This document shows, in pieces, positions 22,213 to 34,274 of a DNA stretch of 64,000 nt. Within the stretch, counting starts at the first letter, position 1, and every line of letters begins with the position of its first letter. The notes under the pieces are model-generated. The model worked only from the letters and a program-made list of their open reading frames with translations, made no database searches and had not been told where the DNA came from. The position numbers and the translations under genes were made by a program. Origin of the DNA: Knoxdaviesia capensis (lineage: Eukaryota > Ascomycota > Sordariomycetes > Microascales > Gondwanamycetaceae); contig LNGK01000012.1 in the NCBI GenBank assembly GCA_001510575.1, positions 766,389 to 830,388 on the forward strand. Reading direction: 5' to 3'.

Positions 22213-23239
22213 ATTGAGTAGACGCTGCTATGATACCTTTTTTTTCTGGCTTTCTTTTTCTTGCTTTTCTCTCCATTACTTATCACGGACTTTTTTTCTT
22301 GCATTTTTCTTTTATTCTCGTTCTAGTTGAAGGAGTTGGAGGAACAATAGGGCGGATATCTTTCTTTCCCTGGAATAGGGCTGGATGGGGGTAATATGAT
22401 AGCAGTCAGGGCAGAGGGAAGTATTTCCACGAAGACGAGATATGATGGGATGAAGGGACTGAACTGTGGCAGGTTTGATGGAAATGGGGAGATGATCGGC
22501 CGATGGAGGTAGATTCTTCCCTCTCCGGCCGATGATGTCTCCGATTTCCTTTGTCCTCTTTTTTTTTTCTTTTTGGGCGGGTACCATGTTGGTTCTGACT
22601 GGGTGAATAGAGGTTTGCTCGTGTATCTTTTTGAGTATTCATGATGTGCATGTGGGGCTGGGTTGCAGTGTATTGACTATACTTTTGGTTATATTATAGA
22701 ACAACTTCTTTATTTCATGCATAATGCGTCTGGTTGAGCGGTCCTGAATGCTTCGGGGGTTTGGCAATGGAAATATGGGGTGAAGATTTGAGTGAGAACT
22801 AAGGGTTAGACCCGCAAATCTCCTATCAGATATGGCTAGGGTGTGGCGGACTTTGTGCTACTGTGGCGTAATCTGGTTCCTGGAGTGGGCGCCCACCTTG
22901 TAGCAACAAGTTGATTGCGTACAGTTGTGTGCCTGCAGATCTACATACACAGAGTGCGGATCTGAGATTATCAGCGTCAGCATTGTGCTGCCTTCTATTA
23001 CACATGGACCAAGAAGAAATCATTAATCTGTGAAAATCTACAGCCCACCAGAATTATCATAGACACTATATACAACTCATCCTTCATGATTTTTAAGCTC
23101 ACACCTTTACTGTGATACAAACAACCCCGCGATCCTCTGACCAGCCAACTACACACCCACATGTATCTGTTCTAGGACCTCTACACCCACCCTCCCTTCA
23201 TTGCATTTCTTTTCCTGATTACGATATACTGCCCGGATA
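22213..23239. other. Intergenic region between the kinase gene and ecm29
   Basis: The first 150 bp are T-rich and should be the kinase 3' UTR and polyadenylation region. The last 100 bp before 23240 are pyrimidine-rich, as in a leader. No other feature is visible. Confidence 0.45.
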
Positions 23240-26200
23240 ATGGCGGACTCTTCAGAGAAACGCGAGCTGGAGCTCGTTGACCGGGTTGATTTCCGCATTT
23301 TGGGTGCTGCAAACAACGAGGAGAAGCTCCAATCTCTACTGTCCAAGTTCCTGGCCCCACTGCTCTTGAAAGCTGCGAGCGAACATGCATCTGTTAGACA
23401 GAAAGTCATTACCATAGCGTCGCGTTTGAAGACGTTCATCGAGCCTCCTGGGTATGTCGCATAGAATGCTTCCTACGGCCATTTCTTCGCTAGAGTTATA
23501 TACTATCCTTGGTGGCCGTGATACTAACGCCTTGTCTAGAGTTGTACTGCCTGTTGAGGCTCTTATCGATCAGTTCAAAGCTACAGACTCGCCAATTATC
23601 TGTCAGCTTGACCTGATGTTTATTCAACACAGTCTACCACGCTTGACTGTGGTGCAACGTCGGGAACTCATCCCCAAAGTCACCAAGGGAATATCCCGGG
23701 ACTTTGCGAAACATGCGAGCAGTGGAGCTGTTATGTTGAACCTGTTCTTGCGGCTGCTCGCCGACATGAAAGTTCCTCAGCGGGGTAGCAATGAAAATGA
23801 AGTTTTGAGAGCGACTCTTGGCCTCGACGACAACGATGCCCAGTTCCTGGCGAAGTGGCTTGGGCTTATTCTTCTTCTCCGGATTCCTCCACCATCGGCA
23901 GCACAAACCGAAACACCAGCTGGTGCTAATGCCAGTGGCGCGGCCCTCGACCGAATTGCGGCCATGAATTCCGGGATCACACGCGAAGAGCTTCAAGTTC
24001 TCCGGCCATGGGAGACTGAGATGGCGAAACCGTACGCAGTCATATCGGAGCTCAAGGTTCGCGTGGCAGGATTTCTGGGTAGTGGTGCATTCAAAGATCG
24101 CGAGCGTTTCTTGCCGGTGCTGTATGCTGCGTCGAGTACAGACTCCCGCATTTCTTCGGTTGGAGAGGATCTCGTGAAGAAGACCGTGGTCGATCTTGAA
24201 GACAAAGACCTGGTGACTTCGTTATGGGCTGCTCATGCGTCATCGCCTGCTAGGCTAAGAACGCGGATCCTCCAGATGCTGTGCCGGTCGAGCATATCGG
24301 CTACTATGGCGGACCAAATTGTTGCTGCCGCAACTCTTGACATTGACCTCCCCATAAGTCAGACAGCTTCGTCTTCCCTAGGAATGAACCTACGGCAGCA
24401 ACAGCAAGCCCCGACCAGTGCTTTGGAAGCAGCAAAGCTTCGCCGTGCGATTTTCGAATATATTCGATGGGCTGCGGCCGTGGGGCCTTCTCATGGCTCG
24501 TTCGAAATCGGGCCTCTTCTCATCGAGATGATGAAAGGCTACATCGAAGCCCAAGGCTGGCCGATTCATACTTCTCTGTCATCTGACGAGATAGCTCTGA
24601 GAGCTACGGCCTACGAGATTGTTGGCATTCTTGTGAAAGCTAGCAAATTTACAGCGGCTCAATATCTGGAGCTGGTTGCCTTCTTTTTCCGATCTCTCTC
24701 CGAGGACCCATCGGCAGAAGTGGTTGTCAATGTGGACTCTGCACTTTCTCTCCTCACTACTGCGCGGTACACACCTTCGGCCAGCGCTACCGAGACAGAG
24801 GTGAAGCTGACGGCTCTCCTTCTTCATTACATGACTATTCTTGACGAAGCGCCTGCGGTCCGCTCGGCACGACATGCGGCTGTTAAATGGGCAAACCGTT
24901 GCTTGCCACTTGCTGACGTCAAGGCTAGATGGATCGATGTGCTGGCTATTGCCGGTCGACGTAACGAGCGCAGCGATGTTGCGGAGGAAGGTCAGCGTGG
25001 GCTGGACCCACACATGTTCTTCACATATTCCAGTCAAGAGGCCGATCGCGCGAAGCTTCCGGACTGGAAGGAAATGGTCTCGGTTTACTTCCGAACAAAA
25101 CTGCAAACCTCCTACGCCCCAGCCTCGGACGGCGATTTTCCCATGCCAGACTCTGACTCGGCCGCTTCGTCGGTGTTCGACAATTTTGAGGGCGATGCCA
25201 TTTCCGCGTTTCCCGTGGCTGTGATATATGTCAAGCAGATGCTGATGCTTGCTGCGGTCGACAACGTTATGATCAAAGAGGGATGGGCGGCGAACTTGGC
25301 GTCCCATCTCCAAACCGACCTGAAAACACGCGAAATGCTCAAGACATATCTTACCAAGGAGGAAAATGGAGATAGCCTTGGGTTGTTCCTGAGAGTGTGT
25401 TTGGAAGGGGCTTTCCATCAGAATGAAAGTATTCGCGAGGCGTGTCTGCGCAGCTTTGTCGAACTGGCCTCGTTGAGCTCGCAACAAGTCCTGGCACCCC
25501 TCGCAGTCCATGCTTCGAAACTTCTGGATCTGGTGCAGACACACGAGCGCGATCTCCGGGTCCTGGTGGCCGAGGCCTTTGGAATTCTGGGAGCGCATCC
25601 TGCCAACACCGACACTGAGGTTGCTAAATTCAGTTCATTGCTTGTGCAGGCTCTGCAGATTCCGGAGACGAAGCGGGCACTTGAGAGGAGCGCAATGGAG
25701 GGCGCCCTTGTGGCATACGGTCATCTTCTGTCTCGGACGGTGTTTTACGGCCGATCTTACAATGATTCGGGTGAAGGGTCGACTGTCATTCTCAAGCTCC
25801 TCATGACTGAGAAGGACAAACTCCCGGCGCCGGTGCGGGATGCCGTTTTCGAATCCTTGGCACAACTCTGGTCAACTGGCCTGGCCCTCCCGGATGACCC
25901 CAAAGACACGGCCAAGCCTATTCTTACTGCGACCCGAGCCGGAAATGAAACTGCCATCGCCGCCTTGGGACGACTAGGCTTGATTCTTAGTGATCAATCT
26001 GACGAGGTTTCGTGGCTTCTGGACGAACTTTTCAAGCTGGATGAGATCAAGCAGGTGGAGGTTCATTTCGCCATTGGTGAGGCAATTGCCGCGACAATTG
26101 GGCGATGGGAAGCCGACAATGTGCGTCTCCAACTGAATGTTGATAGCACATCGACCTCGTACCAAAAGCCACGACGACCGGAGGTCATCAAGTCGGTCCT

Positions 26201-28925
26201 CGACAGACTCTTTACCGATGCAAAGACAACCAAGCCATCCTTGATCAAGGCATCCGGAGTTTGGCTGTTCTGCATTGTTCAGTACTGCTCGCACATAGAT
26301 GAGGTGCATTCGCGCCTCAGAGAGTGTCAAAACTCCTTTATGCGCCTCCTGAATGCCCGCGACGAAATTGTACAAGAGACGGCGTCGCGTGGGCTGTCAT
26401 TGGTGTACGAGAAGGGAGATGATACTCTCCGTGGCAAGCTGGTTGAAGATTTGGTGTCGGCCTTCACCGGATCGGGACCGCGAATGAAGGTTAGCGAGGA
26501 GACGGAGCTGTTTGAGCCCGGCGCACTCCCTACTGGTGGAGGACAGTCCGTCACCTCATACAAAGATATTGTCAACCTGGCCACCGAAGTTGGCGATCAG
26601 ACGCTTATCTACAAGTTCATGTCTCTTGCATCGAATGCAGCGATGTGGTCAACGCGATCTGCTTTTGGGCGCTTTGGACTGAGCAACCTTCTCATCGATT
26701 CGGAGGTCGACCCAAAACTCTACCCAAAGCTCTATCGGTATCGGTTTGACCCCAACCCGAATGTGCAGCGGTCGATGGACGAGATTTGGAAGGCCATGGT
26801 CAAGGAGCCCAACGTCATCTTGGAGAAGCACATCGACATGATTATGGAGGATCTCCTGAAGAGTATCTTGTCTGGCGAATGGCGCGTGCGTGAAGCCAGC
26901 TGCGCGGCTGTTTCAGATTTGATCCAGGGCCGTCCCTTCAGCCAGTACGAAAAGTACTATGGCGACTTGTGGACGGTGGCAATGAAGGTGATCGATGACG
27001 TGAAGGATAGTGTGCGTGTGGCAGCACTGAAGCTGTGTATGACGCTTTCTAATACGCTGATTCGGACGCTGAACGAATCCAACGAGGGCGCGGCGACGAA
27101 GTCAATGATGGAGAAAGCCATCCCCTTCTTGATGTCTGACAAGGGAACCGACAGCACCGTCCAGGACGTGAAGCTTTTCTCCATGGTTACGCTGATGGAT
27201 GTGGCGAAGAAGGGAGGCAAGAATTTGAAGCCGTATATTCCTGAACTCGTGCCGCACATGCTGGGCCTGCTTAGTACAGTTGAGCCGGAGGCTGTTGGTT
27301 ACGCTTATCAGAAGATGGGCGGCGAGATGCGAGAGCGCATCGACAAGCGACGTGCGGCTGCGGCGAACCAATCGCCCATTTCCGAAGCCATTGACAATGC
27401 ACTGCGGTTTGCCGATGCTGATACTATGACGCTTCTTGTCCCTCAGCTCGAGAGGGCTATCAAGACTGCCATTGGTATGCAGACGAAGATCGGATGCGGT
27501 CGAGTCCTGGGTACACTATTCACCCGCCATGCGAATGATGTCCGCCCGGGCACTCCTAAGCTCATGCAACTTCTGGAGCGGCGAGTGTTTGATGCGAACG
27601 ATGAAGTGAGCAAATCATATGCACGAGCGGCTGCCTACGGTCTGCGGGTCGCATCGAACGAAACGAAGGCGCGGTACTGGAAGAAGCTCGAGCAGCAGTA
27701 CTTTACCGCCGAGGACGAGGTGCGGCGGCAGAAAGTGGCGGATGCGCTACTGTCGATCGCCAAAACATCGCCGGACCAGTTCTCGGCGCTCGAGCTGTCA
27801 CTGCTGCCGTTTGCATACTTTGCCATGCACGATGTCGACGAGTACAGCAAAACGGCGTGCACGGAGGTGTGGAATCAGCAAGCCGGAAGCAGCCGGTCGG
27901 TGGTGCGGTACGTCCCAGAGATCTGCGGACTGATCGAGCGTGGGCTGGACACCCCCAAATGGGACCTGCAGCACACTGCTGCCTTCACGCTCGCTGACAT
28001 GATCACGGCGCTGGCATCGGCATCCGAGGCCACGGGCCAAATCAGCGACTCCAACGTGGCCCGCGTGTGGGCGCTCCTGGACCGCGTGCTGGCGCTCAAG
28101 ACGTTCAGCGGGAAAGAAAAAGTGCTGGCCGCGTTCCCGGAGTTTGTCGGCAAGGCTGAGGTGCTGTGGCGCGACGACGCGAAGACGGCGGCGCAGATGC
28201 GGAAGATTGCGCTGCGCGAGGCGAAGCGCAACAACGCCGAGTATCGGCCGCATGCGTTCCGCGCGCTGTGGAAGTTCGCGGTGGCGCGCAATGACCTGGA
28301 CATGTTTGCGGACATTGTCGAGGTGGTTGGGCCGGTGCTGGACGAGTATGTGTCAGAGGATCGCATGGATGTTGATGCATCGGCGGGGAAAGATGCGGCG
28401 GCAGCTGCTGATCTGGCGGTTTCGCGCGGTATTGAGGCGATCGGAGCCGGGTACTCGCGCTCGGCGATGGCGGCGGCGCCGGCAGCTACTGTCGCGCGGA
28501 CTCTGGCGGCACTCCAACCCTACATCCTCAACGACAAGCTGGCGCTCGTGCGCCGGGGAGTCTGGTACGAGGGCGCCACGGAGCTCCTCGAGGCTGCGGC
28601 AAAGGCCCAGGCTGCGGCCACAACTACCGGGGACGTTTCCATGGCGGATGGTGCTGCGGGAACCACCGCGTCAGCTGCCCTGGTGGCGCAACTCCTGACG
28701 AGCTTGGACGCCAGTTCCCGCGACCTGGGCACCGAGGCTCAGCGCACCAACCGCGCCGCAGCTCTGGATCGGCTGGTGCGGTGCATCAAGGCGGGCGTGT
28801 TTGGGGATGGCGGGGAGAGCGGGCGCGAGGCGGTGGCGACGGCGATTTCCGGGTTGATTGAGAGCGAGCGGTCGATGCTTGTGCGCAAGGCTCTGCGGAC
28901 TGCGCTGGAGAAGCTGAAGGCGTGA
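23240..28925 (+). CDS. ecm29: Proteasome adaptor/scaffold protein Ecm29
   Basis: Exons 23240-23451 and 23540-28925 encode about 1,865 aa, almost the same as yeast Ecm29 (1,868 aa). Ecm29 is a HEAT-repeat protein that bridges the proteasome core and the 19S regulator and acts in 26S quality control and remodelling under stress. The N-terminus shows the family pattern LVDRVDFRILGAANNEEKL, KFLAPLLLKAASEHASVRQK and, across the intron, PPGVVLPVEALIDQFK. Much of the length is helical repeats, for example DSVRVAALKLCMTLSNTLIR, PYIPELVPHMLGLLSTVEPE and SVVRYVPEICGLIERGLDTP. The 88-bp intron has a GTATGT donor, a CTAAC branch and a TAG acceptor. GC-ending codons rise sharply in the last about 1.3 kb, toward the oxidoreductase region. 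It converges on the SDR gene with 288 bp between the stops. Confidence 0.94.
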
Positions 28926-29213
28926 GATTTTGGCGCAGAGTTTCCTTTTTTTCTTTTATCAAGACCCGGCTTGTGCTTTCTACTGCGGGGGCATTTTCTT
29001 TTTCTTTTTAGAAGTGTGAGATTAATATCATTTTCACGTTCTGTTCTTCCTTTCTGTGTGTCGGGTGATAATACCTCTATATATTATCTGGACTTCCAGC
29101 CCATCCAAGCTACCTAGGTATCGTATATCCCGTGAAACTCCCACAAAACACATACACTGATAAAGGGGAAAAAAAAAGAAAAGAAGAGATAACATGTGGC
29201 TCTCAGTGAATAT

Positions 29214-30489
29214 CTACAGAGCAAACTTCTGGCCAACAAGCTCCTCGCTCAGTGCCCACAGCTTGTCGGCAGCCTCGGGGGACGCACGGTCGGCATAGAC
29301 GGTGGCGAACTGGCAGTTGTCCATGTAGAGGCCAGCGGTCTCTGGAGGTTCACGGTGAGATGTGGTTAGTACATGTTGGAGATTTTTACATAACCATGGG
29401 GACGCCGATGGGAAACTCACTGTCGAGGGCAGGGTCCAGGGCGGCGACCAGGCTGGTGGATGCTCCCTCGTCGGGGCTCTTCCAGTACTTGGACGTCTTC
29501 TCGATGGCGGCGACCATGTCGGGGTCTTGGTCGCGCTGGAGGTTTGTCGAGACACCTGGAGAGGAGAGGAGGAGACATTAGCATGAGCCGACGGGGGCTG
29601 TGTGAGATGCGCAGAACTACCAAGGGGACTTACCGCCAGGGTGCAGGCAGTAGGTGGTGATTCCGCGCGACTCGAGGTGCTTCTGCAGGTAGACGGTGAA
29701 CAGGATGTTTGCGGTTTTCGACTGGCCGTAGGCGACGATGGGGCGGTAGCCATCGGCGTCGGTGCGGGCGAACACGGGGTGCAGGCCGTCGACGGGCTCC
29801 TCCTCGGGGGGGATGGGCTTGCCCTCGATGTTGTAGTCGTGGAAGCGGATGCCGCTGATGCGGTGGGCGCCGGAGCTGACGTTCACGATGCGGGTGGCGC
29901 CGGGGGCGACGCCGGGGGCGGCGGCGGCCTTCTCCAGGAGCGGCAGCAGCAGGTTCGTCAGCAGGAACGGGCCGATGTGGTTCGTGCCGAACTGGAACTC
30001 GATGTGCTCGGCGGTCCAGGCGCGCGTGGTGCCGGTGGCGCCGGCGTTGTTGATGAGCAGGTCGAGGGCGGGCACGAGGGCGGCGACGGCGGCGGCGGCG
30101 GTGCGCACGGAGGCCTGCGAGGCGAGGTCGAGGGCGACGACGTGCACGGCGACGGACGGGTAGGCGGCGCGGATGGCGTCGGCGACGCCGCCGACCTTTG
30201 CGGGGGTGCGCGAGGCGAGGATCAGGTTGGCGGGGAACTGCGAGGCGAGGGCGGTGGCGGTGGCTCCGCCGATGCCGTCGGGGCTGACGCCGGTGACCAG
30301 GACTGGGAGGGGTGTGTGAAGCGGGTTAGTTGGGGAGAAGGATCGACGGAAAGACGGAGAGGGGAGAGAGAAAAGAAAAAAAAAAAAAACAAGAAAGGAC
30401 GTACCATTCCGGCCCTTGACGCGGTCGCCGAAGGTCTGGGCGACCAACAGGCCGCTGGTGTTCTCACAGAACTCGGCGTGCGAAGTCAT
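29214..30489 (-). CDS. Short-chain dehydrogenase/reductase (retinol dehydrogenase/WWOX-like SDR)
   Basis: Exons 30405-30489, 29634-30302, 29421-29555 and 29214-29341 encode about 338 aa. It is a Rossmann-fold NAD(P)-dependent oxidoreductase. The cofactor loop is VLVTGVSPDGIGGATA, one residue longer than the classical TGxxxGIG but common in fungal members of this group. NNAG appears in LLINNAGATG, the catalytic Ser in IVNVSSGAHRISG, and the Tyr/Lys pair in VAYGQSKTANILF. The product of the reaction is unknown. All four exon joins keep frame: VKGRN|VLVTG, LHPGG|VSTNL and DPALD|KTAGLYMDN. The first intron (30303-30404, 102 bp) is a multiple of three without an in-frame stop. Third codon positions are almost always G or C, as in the two following oxidoreductase genes. 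A peroxisomal or membrane signal is not evident. Confidence 0.9.
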
Positions 30490-32798
30490 CGTGTAAGTGG
30501 TGAGTGGAGTGACTGAGGACGGCGAGGGATCTCGGGACAGACGAGACTCTGAGATACTGGATATTGTGCTGAAATTAGACAGATGATGCGAATACCCAGA
30601 TAAATGGCCTTCTTTTTTTAGTTCTAGAGAGATTCACCGTTATAAAAGCAGAAACCCCAGAAATCAATCACGGCATCAAAGCTGGAATCCGAGGATATTC
30701 GCATCCTTTTGAAGGCCACCGAGAACACCGCAAATATCCTCCCCCCTGTTCCCTCCCCTCTCCGGTCCCCTCTTCTCGTTTGCTCAGAAGAGCCGTGAGT
30801 AGCAAATCCCCTTTTTGCAATATTCACTAATGAAACTGCCTCTGCCCTGCTACCCCAGGTCCCACTGGAACTTTAGCGGCCGATATAGCCTCGCTATGTG
30901 TGTGTGCGTGTGTGTGCTGCTGTCTGCTATTACCAGCCGGCCTCGGCCTCGTGGGTTAGATTTTGGAACCGACCGATATCCATTCTGCAGAGAGACAGAC
31001 ACAACGGCGGTGTGTGTATGTACCTCGAGCCTGAACACGAGCCAACACAGGTAGAGTTGGGCATTGTACATGTACGTGTACTGTACTTACTTGTGACTTC
31101 ACCAGGAAGCATAACAAGGGCGCTCTCGGACATGGTGGGACACACGTGCCGGGGATAAAGACCCCGCGCTAGACCCAACAGTGCATCGTTGAAAGACCGC
31201 GGCAAGCGGCATATGTTTTGATCGCGGGGTGGCGTTTGGGAGGGGTTTTAGTTTTTATTTTCCTTTCTTTGCGGGTGCGAGGGAGTGTAGAGGAACGGCA
31301 AGTAGAAGAAGCGAGGGCTGGCAGAGAGACGTGGCTTTGGCTGCTGCTTCAATGGGGCCGTCTTATACCGGGTTGGGATGTGCATAGACTTTGCCTGTTG
31401 TGCCTCCTCCTGTAGGATCAGCTGGTGCACTGTTTATGGAATCCTCTTTGGCGACTTGGGCACGGGAGACTTTGCGTAGAAGGCGACTGGAGCTGGAGAT
31501 GGTCAATATGTGAGATATCGCCCAAAATTCTCGCGACTTAAATTCCCTCCAATAGTATATAGTGTATGAAGCCCCTTCTCTCAAGTGCTTTTGGCCCACT
31601 CACTCACCAACGCCACTCAGCCGAGCTCGCGCCTATAATAAAACCGGCCTATAATCGCTTTTCTCGCGGGTCCTCTTGGCTGTCCCCTCCCCCGCATTTT
31701 GCCCTCCCCGGATTCCCCCAGATTCTCTTTTTGCTGTGTAGTAAATCTCCACCCCACAATCAGCGAATTTAACCCTTTTTAGCTGACAACACTGGGGTAG
31801 TATCAGAGGCTTTCTCCAAGATTCTGGGGGTGTCTGCTGGGGTATTTTCAAATCTGTCCCTTTTTCGCATCTCCCGGGGACCAAGTTGGCCGTGACACGC
31901 CATCCTGAAGTTCCTTCTCGCTCCGTGCTATCCCAGCTTTGCCGTTCTTTGCCTGATTCTGTCGGCCGACGCGGCTCAGCTCAGTAAGTACCTGTAGTCA
32001 TGGATTCTCAATGCTGGGTGATCCGGCAGCAGGACGGGCGGCAAGATGAGGAAGGCGGCCTTGATTTGGCGTAGGAGCGGAGGCTCGGCTCGGCCTCAGG
32101 TGTCCTCGGGCTCCCCCCTCAGGCTCCAAAGATAGCTCCCGATAGCCCAAGTGAGTGGAATAGCGCTATTCCAGGGAGTCCAGCGATGATCCGAGTACAC
32201 TTGTACTGTACTGTGTAGCTGAGCTATCGCTGCATCTCCAAATCCACCCTGGAGGGAAAAGTCTCTTGACCACATGCGTGGGTGACGCCGCCCCCTGGCG
32301 AGGGTGTTTAGGCTAACCAAGAGACGAAGGCCCAGAGAGAGAAAGCGAGCTGTGTATCCTAAGTCCCGAGTCGTTGCCTCATGTTTGCATGCGTGCGTGC
32401 TTCCCCCGCATGATACTTTCACCTCTACCACACCCGCCCTGGCCCATCGGCTGAGTCGCGGGATGAGTGTGAACTCTAAAAAGCTTGTGTTCGGGAATTG
32501 CTCCCATTAGCACGCAGTCTGAGGTCAAGTGCCTGATGGACATGGACGGCATTTGCGTTGGCCCACATGGAGTACCGTTGGAGGATGGAAGGTGGCGGTA
32601 TCGACTCGATTCGGTTATATAGCGGCGTCTCCTCAATCTAACACTGACATTGATCCTGTTTACTCTCTCCATGACAGCAAATTATCTCGTTTCTTCATCT
32701 CGTGATTTTCATCTTCAGGAGTCTTATACAGAGTTAAACAGAAAACATCACTTACAACATCCCCCCTCGACTTTTGATTGCCCAACCCCACCTGCAAG
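30490..32798. promoter_or_regulatory. Large divergent gap between the SDR and the FAD monooxygenase
   Basis: This is 2.3 kb without a supportable gene. A TATAAAAG-type sequence lies at 30641-30648 (about 150 bp upstream of the SDR start) and TATATAG at 32616-32622 (about 180 bp upstream of the monooxygenase start). A GT-rich stretch is at 30897-30916. The length of the gap is large compared with the other divergent pairs here (511 and 722 bp), so a shared control region is possible. Confidence 0.4.
32616..32622 (+). promoter_or_regulatory. Possible TATA element of the FAD monooxygenase
   Basis: TATATAG lies 177-183 bp before the start codon at 32799 and is followed by a pyrimidine-rich stretch before the ATG. 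Position and sequence fit a TATA element; no transcription start is known. Confidence 0.3.
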
Positions 32799-34274
32799 AT
32801 GACTGTCGACAACCGTCCCGTGAAGGTCATCATCGTTGGTGCTGGTAAGTGCGGGGAGAATGAGGGGAAGGGAAGGGAACATAACACACACCTTTGTACA
32901 CGAGAGAGACCCAAACCCTAACTGTTTCCCTTTGTTGTCTCCCACTCAACCAGGCTTCGGAGGTCTTGGAGCCGCCGTCGAGTGCCACCGCCGCGGCCTC
33001 GATGTTGAGATCTACGAGGCCTTCCCGCAGCTGAAGGCGCTGGGCGACATCATCTCGTTCGGCCCCAACGGCGGCCGCATCTTCGGCCGCTGGTCGGACG
33101 GCCTCGTGCTGCAGCGCATGCTGCCGCTGGTCATCAACCTCAGCTCCTACGGCTTCAACATCCACAAGTACGACACCGGCGAGATCGTCGTCAACCAGCC
33201 CAGCCCGCGCTACCCACCCGAGGCCCCCGCCCTGAACGGCCACCGTGGCGAGCTGCACGAGGTGGTGTTCAACTATGTCCGCGACGACCTCAAGATCCCC
33301 CTGCACCTCAACCACCGCGTCGCCGACTACTTCGAGGACGAGAACGGAGCTGGCATCATCCTGGACAACGGCCGGAAGGTTAGTAGTAACGCGGAAGCAT
33401 GAGATGAAGCGGGGAATTAGACATAAACAAAACAAGAAAATGTGACTAACACGCCATTGCGCCCCATATCCAGATCACCGGAGACATTGTCATCGCCGCC
33501 GACGGTGTCCGGTCGCGCGCGCGGCTGAACGTGCTGGGATACGAGGACCACCCCAAGAGCAGCGGCTACGCGGTGTGGCGCGCGTGGTTCGACGCCACCG
33601 AGCTGCGCAACGACCCGGCCACGGCGGACTTCTGCACCAAGGGCGACAGCTTCAACGGCTGGATCGGCCCGGACATGCACTTCCTGTTCAGCTCGTTCAA
33701 GAACGGCTCCGACGTCAGCTGGGTGCTGACGCACCCGGACAAGCACGACATCCAGGAGTCGTGGAGCTTCCCGGGCAAGCTGGACGACGTGCGCGAGACG
33801 CTCAAGGGCTGGGACCCGCTGGTCGAGCGCATCATCAGCAAGACGCCGGAGAACCGGCTGGTCGACTGGAAGCTCGTGTACCGCGACCCGCTGCCGACCT
33901 GGGTCAGCCCGAACGCCCGCATCCTGCTGCTGGGCGACTCGGCCCACCCGTTCCTGCCGACGTCGGCGCAGGGCGCCACCCAGGCCCTCGAGGACGGCGT
34001 CAGCATCGCCGCGTGTCTGCAGGAGGCTGGCGCCAAGCGCGTGCCCGAGGCCGTGCGGCTGCACGAGAAGATCCGCTACGAACGCGTCAAGGCCGTGCAG
34101 AAGACCGGCGAGTCGACGCGCGAGCTCTGGCACAAGACCGACTGGGAGAAGGTCAAGCAGGACCCGACGCTGATCCACTTCCCGCGGCCCGACTGGATCC
34201 ACGCCTTCGACGTCCTGACCGACGCGGAGGAGAAGGCGAAGGAGCACTTTGCTGCCCCGGCAGCAGCGCAGTAA
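32799..34274 (+). CDS. FAD-dependent monooxygenase, salicylate/p-hydroxybenzoate hydroxylase fold
   Basis: Exons 32799-32844, 32954-33378 and 33474-34274 encode about 423 aa, the usual size of this class A flavoprotein family. These enzymes hydroxylate aromatic or related substrates with NAD(P)H and O2. The FAD-binding loop VIIVGAGFGGLGAAVE is completed across the first intron. The DG motif DIVIAADGVRSRAR is at about residues 161-174. The GD motif ILLLGDSAHPFLPTSAQGA, which binds the FAD ribityl and pyrophosphate, starts near residue 306. The loop AQGATQALEDG is typical. Introns have GTAAGT and GTTAGT donors and a CTAAC branch. Codon use is strongly G/C-ending. It is flanked by the divergent SDR and, 2.5 kb downstream, a P450 in the same direction. 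The substrate cannot be read from sequence; salicylate hydroxylase is a family label and not a proven activity. Confidence 0.92.

Noticed and set aside
24579..25598. A 339-codon minus-strand ORF inside ecm29
   Set aside because: It lies wholly opposite conserved ECM29 coding sequence and shows no domain.
29602..30516. A 304-codon plus-strand ORF opposite the SDR
   Set aside because: It is Gly/Ala-rich antisense sequence caused by codon bias; the SDR has intact catalytic residues and clean introns on the other strand.
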